Shown one piece after another: positions 5,452 through 8,144 of a stretch of DNA of 8,144 nucleotides. This stretch comes from Victivallales bacterium (GTDB lineage: Bacteria; Verrucomicrobiota; Lentisphaeria; Oligosphaerales; Lenti-02). Every line of letters begins with the position of its first letter. The stretch's first letter is position 1. The position numbers and the translations under genes are program-made. The stretch lies in the NCBI GenBank assembly GCA_018648945.1, contig JABGQJ010000336.1:1-8144 (forward strand). Direction: 5' to 3'. The notes under the pieces are model-generated. The model was not told the origin of the DNA, ran no database searches, and was given only the letters and a program-made list of their open reading frames with translations.

Positions 5452-7026
5452 ATGCAACGCGGTTTCTTGGCTCTCGCACTGGTTGTGATGGCAAACACAG
5501 CGATCGGACTGCCCACCGTACGGACGGCAAATGGCCGCGTGCGGGGGACGACTGCCGACGCTGGCGATGTCCAGGTGTTCCGAGGAATTCCCTACGCTGC
5601 CCCCCCAGTCGGGGCCCGGCGTTGGCTACCACCACAACCCGTCAAGGACTGGCCGGGCGTGCGCGATGCCACGGCCTTCGCCCCCGCCTGTCCCCAGCCC
5701 AAACGCGCCGGGCAACTGCTGAAGGTCGGGCACACGGACGAGGACTGTCTCTACCTGAATGTGTGGGCTCCGAAGCGTAGTCGCAGCAAGCGACCGGTCA
5801 TGGTCTGGGTTCATGGCGGCGGCATGATCGTCGGCGCGGGTTCGCTCAAGGTCTACGACGGGGCGGCCCTGGCCCGGCAAGGCGTGGTGGTCGTGACGAT
5901 CAACTACCGGCTTGGGGTCCTCGGCTTCATGGCGCACCCGGAACTCTCCGCCGAATCTCGCGATGGGGTCAGCGGCAACTACGGGCTTCTCGACCAGATC
6001 GCCGCGCTGCGCTGGGTGCGGGAGAATATCGCGGCCTTCGGCGGTGATCCGGCAAACGTGACGATCTTCGGCGAATCGGCGGGAGCGGTGAGCGTCGGCT
6101 GCCTGCTGGTCGCGCCCGCCGCCAAGGGGCTCTTCCATCGTGCGATCCTGCAGAGCGGGATTCCGGTCGGCATCACCCGCCCGCTCCGAGGCAAAGCCGG
6201 GAGCGGCGAAACGCAGGGAGAAACGGTCGCCCAGCGGCTCAAGGTCAAGGGCCTCCGCCAGCTCCGGGCCATCCCGGCCGAGCAGTTGGTGGCCGGCTGC
6301 CCTGCCTCCATCGCTCCTGAGGGGCCCAGGAAGAACACCTTCAAGTTCGGCCCTCTCGTTGACGGAGTCGTGCTGCCGGACGCCCCCATGCGTTTGGCCG
6401 CGCGGGGAGCCTTCCTCCGCGTCCCGATCCTGCTGGGCACAAACCGTGATGAGATGACGTTCTTCCTTGGCGGCAGCAAAAACGGGGGCCCGCGGCGGAA
6501 GGTGGGGTTGCGCCTGTTGGTGCGTGCTATATACAAGGACCGGACCCCTGCCATCCTCGCTGGCTTCCCCTGTCCTCGCGACGAGGATGCGTCCGCCGTG
6601 TTCCGCGAACTGATGACGGTGGCCGCATTCACCGCCCCGTGCCGCCTGTTCGCCCGGCTCTGTGCCGACAAGGGCGCGAAGGTATACCTCTACCAGTTCT
6701 CCCGCGTGGCGCCGGGCTCGGCCCGGAGCGCCCTGGGCGCGACCCATGGCAACGAGATCCCCTATGTGTTCGGCACCCTCGGCACCGGCTTCGGGAATGC
6801 GACCGACCACAGACTGTCCTCCGCCATGATCCGGTACTGGACGTTCTTTGCCAGGGCTGGTTCGCCTCTGCGCAACGACCTGCTGATTTGGCCCCGCTAC
6901 GAAACGCGAACCGACCGCCATCTGGAACTCGGCGACACCATCCGAGCAGGCAAGAACCTGCGCCAAGCCCAGTGTGACGCGGTCGAGCCCGTCATCCGCG
7001 AGAAGTGCGGCCTGCCGAGGAGGTAG
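5452..7026 (+). CDS. Secreted type-B carboxylesterase (alpha/beta hydrolase)
   Basis: The protein has 524 residues, a normal length for the family. Residues 1-19 are a signal peptide (MQRGFLALALVVMANTAIG), so it acts outside the cytoplasm. Family motifs come in order: FRGIPYAAPPVGARRW (43-58); EDCLYLNVWAP (97-107), the second family signature; HGGG (121-124), the oxyanion hole; NYRLGVLGF (151-159); GNYGLLDQIAALRWVRENIAAFGGDP (175-200); and FGESAGA (206-212) with nucleophile Ser209. Glu334 in NRDEMTFF and His432 in THGNEIPYVF complete the triad. Cys80 and Cys99 are placed as in the family's usual disulfide. It hydrolyses carboxylic esters; the substrate cannot be told (para-nitrobenzyl-esterase-like enzymes and plant-cell-wall or xenobiotic esterases share this layout). 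Its stop is one base from the stop of the convergent kinase gene. Confidence 0.95.
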   Translation: MQRGFLALALVVMANTAIGLPTVRTANGRVRGTTADAGDVQVFRGIPYAAPPVGARRWLPPQPVKDWPGVRDATAFAPACPQPKRAGQLLKVGHTDEDCLYLNVWAPKRSRSKRPVMVWVHGGGMIVGAGSLKVYDGAALARQGVVVVTINYRLGVLGFMAHPELSAESRDGVSGNYGLLDQIAALRWVRENIAAFGGDPANVTIFGESAGAVSVGCLLVAPAAKGLFHRAILQSGIPVGITRPLRGKAGSGETQGETVAQRLKVKGLRQLRAIPAEQLVAGCPASIAPEGPRKNTFKFGPLVDGVVLPDAPMRLAARGAFLRVPILLGTNRDEMTFFLGGSKNGGPRRKVGLRLLVRAIYKDRTPAILAGFPCPRDEDASAVFRELMTVAAFTAPCRLFARLCADKGAKVYLYQFSRVAPGSARSALGATHGNEIPYVFGTLGTGFGNATDHRLSSAMIRYWTFFARAGSPLRNDLLIWPRYETRTDRHLELGDTIRAGKNLRQAQCDAVEPVIREKCGLPRR

Positions 7027-7027
7027 T

Positions 7028-8144
7028 CTACTCCCCACTCTCCGCCAGGCGTTCGCGCGTGCGCTCCGAGCACTCTCTGGCCAGGGCCAGGATGCCGGGC
7101 AGATCCCCCGCATCCTCCGCCGCCTCCACCAACATGCGGCAGCCCGGCACGATAAAGGCGCGGTACCACTCCAGCCCGTCTTTCAGCCACAGCTTGCCAT
7201 AGGCACCCAGGGCCTGGAACAGACGCTGAATGGCGCCGACCGCCAGCACATGGTCGAGAGGCGGCGTGCCACCCAGTTCACGGACACATTCGCCGTAATG
7301 CCGCCAGACCGCTAACCGAGTCTCGCGGGGATGGCACTGGTACGGATCATAGAGCAGGGATGCCATGTCGTAGGCCGCCGCTCCCAGGCGCATGCCCTGG
7401 AAGTCGATCAGGTAGACCTTGCCTTCCACCACCATCACGTTCGCGCTCTGCAGATCGCGGTGGACGGGCACCTGCGGCTGTTCCAGCAATTGGGTGCGCA
7501 GCTGACAGTACTCCTGTGCCGCTAGCGCCCAGAGATCCGACGCGCCGAGGAAACGGCCCAGCAGATTCTCGCGGAAGTAGTCCCGCTCCCAGTCGTAGAG
7601 CCCCTTGGTGAACCCGCGCTGCAGAGGCAACTCCTCCAGGCGCACCGCCTTGTCGCCCAACACATGGAGCCGGGCCGCCTGGGCCGCCACTTGGCGCAGC
7701 AGCCCAACCCGGTCGCTTGGCTGGGAACGTTGCAGGTCGTGCTGCCCGAGATCCTCGGAAACCAGTTCGCAGGCGTCGGGCAAGTGGAGGAGCACCTCGG
7801 GGACCTGAATCCCCAAGCGTTGCAGGAAGTCGGCGATGGCCGAGAAACCGGCGTTCTCCTGCCGGTCCGGGCTGTAGGCGCACCAGACCAGCGACCGGTC
7901 GCCATTGCGCAGACGGCAATACTGGCGACCGCTGCCCTGTTTCTGCAAGGGGGTGAACGCCGTCTCCACCGGATCGAGATCAAGCGATACGTAGACCCGT
8001 GGATCGGGCCGGCGGGCATCGTCCACCGGGCGAGCCGGCGGTACGTCGTCGCCCACGAAGATACCATCGGCATAAAGCACGGGTCGCGCCAGCTTGGTGT
8101 AGTCCCAGAGCACCACATTGTGGAGGTGGGTGCCCGCCGGAATG
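7028..8144 (-). CDS. AmgK-like sugar/aminoglycoside kinase domain behind a nucleotidyltransferase end (partial fusion)
   Basis: The frame is open to the right edge, so the N-terminus is missing; the GTG at 8116 is internal. In the 371 visible residues, 1-35 read IPAGTHLHNVVLWDYTKLAR and then PVLYADGIFVGDD. This is the text of the closing left-handed-helix turns of sugar-1-phosphate nucleotidyltransferases (IPAG..L..VVLWD). A linker follows to about 57, then an APH/choline-kinase-type domain: KQGSGRQYCRLRNGD (68-82, nucleotide loop), PVHRDLQSANVMV (226-238) with catalytic Asp230 and Asn235, and YLIDFQGMRLG (244-254) with metal-binding Asp247, then AYDMASLLYDPY. The HRDLQS.N / IDFQGMRLG form is that of AmgK-type cell-wall sugar kinases, which work next to MurU, an N-acetylmuramate-1-phosphate uridylyltransferase. 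Here the two activities seem joined in one chain. Substrates are inferred. Confidence 0.82.
   Translation of the reverse strand, partial: IPAGTHLHNVVLWDYTKLARPVLYADGIFVGDDVPPARPVDDARRPDPRVYVSLDLDPVETAFTPLQKQGSGRQYCRLRNGDRSLVWCAYSPDRQENAGFSAIADFLQRLGIQVPEVLLHLPDACELVSEDLGQHDLQRSQPSDRVGLLRQVAAQAARLHVLGDKAVRLEELPLQRGFTKGLYDWERDYFRENLLGRFLGASDLWALAAQEYCQLRTQLLEQPQVPVHRDLQSANVMVVEGKVYLIDFQGMRLGAAAYDMASLLYDPYQCHPRETRLAVWRHYGECVRELGGTPPLDHVLAVGAIQRLFQALGAYGKLWLKDGLEWYRAFIVPGCRMLVEAAEDAGDLPGILALARECSERTRERLAESGE

Noticed and set aside
5626..7113. Minus-strand open frame of 495 codons opposite the esterase
   Set aside because: It mirrors the codon pattern of the esterase gene, which has an intact catalytic triad; the antisense translation has no recognisable fold.
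1..8144. CRISPR array, tRNA, rRNA, integron or phage genes
   Set aside because: No regularly spaced direct repeats, no cloverleaf or rRNA-like segment, and no integrase or phage structural motifs were seen on either strand.

Overview
The window is GC-rich bacterial DNA. It most resembles a member of the Lentisphaerota/Kiritimatiellota side of the PVC group, or another bacterium with the same gene habits. The main reason is the prepilin paralogs: they share the block [34 protein letters not shown] and end in an H-X9-DG motif, a protein type that is very abundant in Lentisphaerae and planctomycete-like genomes. This assignment is inferred from protein style only; there is no marker gene.

Layout from left to right. 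(1) At 1-356 is the C-terminal end of a large protein with a beta-sandwich-like tail. (2) Bases 357-1247 hold no intact gene: a 29-codon possible lipoprotein start, and a minus-strand, TPR-like gene remnant broken by frameshifts (about 500-890). A possible sigma-54-type site lies at 1149-1164. (3) Bases 1248-4130 form a same-strand block: an intact H-X9-DG prepilin, a decayed prepilin copy, a second intact H-X9-DG prepilin, and a signal-peptide protein with a four-helix DUF5658-like C-terminal domain. (4) Bases 4131-4537 are non-coding. They contain what looks like the first ~20 codons of a minus-strand REP-associated (Y1/IS200-like) transposase with a perfect AGGAGG site, and a REP-like double hairpin about 90 bases upstream of it. 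(5) At 4538-5335 (minus) is a GNAT acetyltransferase, divergent from (6) a secreted type-B carboxylesterase at 5452-7026 (plus). (7) At 7028-8144 (minus, cut by the window edge) is an AmgK-like sugar/aminoglycoside kinase domain fused behind what looks like the end of a nucleotidyltransferase. It converges on the esterase with one base between stop codons.

The genes do not form one pathway. The prepilin block is the only clear functional cluster (type II secretion/type IV pilus-like minor pilins or surface-exposed pseudopilins). The kinase/nucleotidyltransferase fusion points to sugar activation, possibly amino-sugar salvage for cell wall. The most unusual items are the REP hairpin with transposase relic, the decaying prepilin copy between two live ones, and the apparent one-polypeptide MurU/AmgK-type arrangement at the right edge. 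I saw no convincing undescribed defence or mobile system, no CRISPR array, and no tRNA or rRNA.
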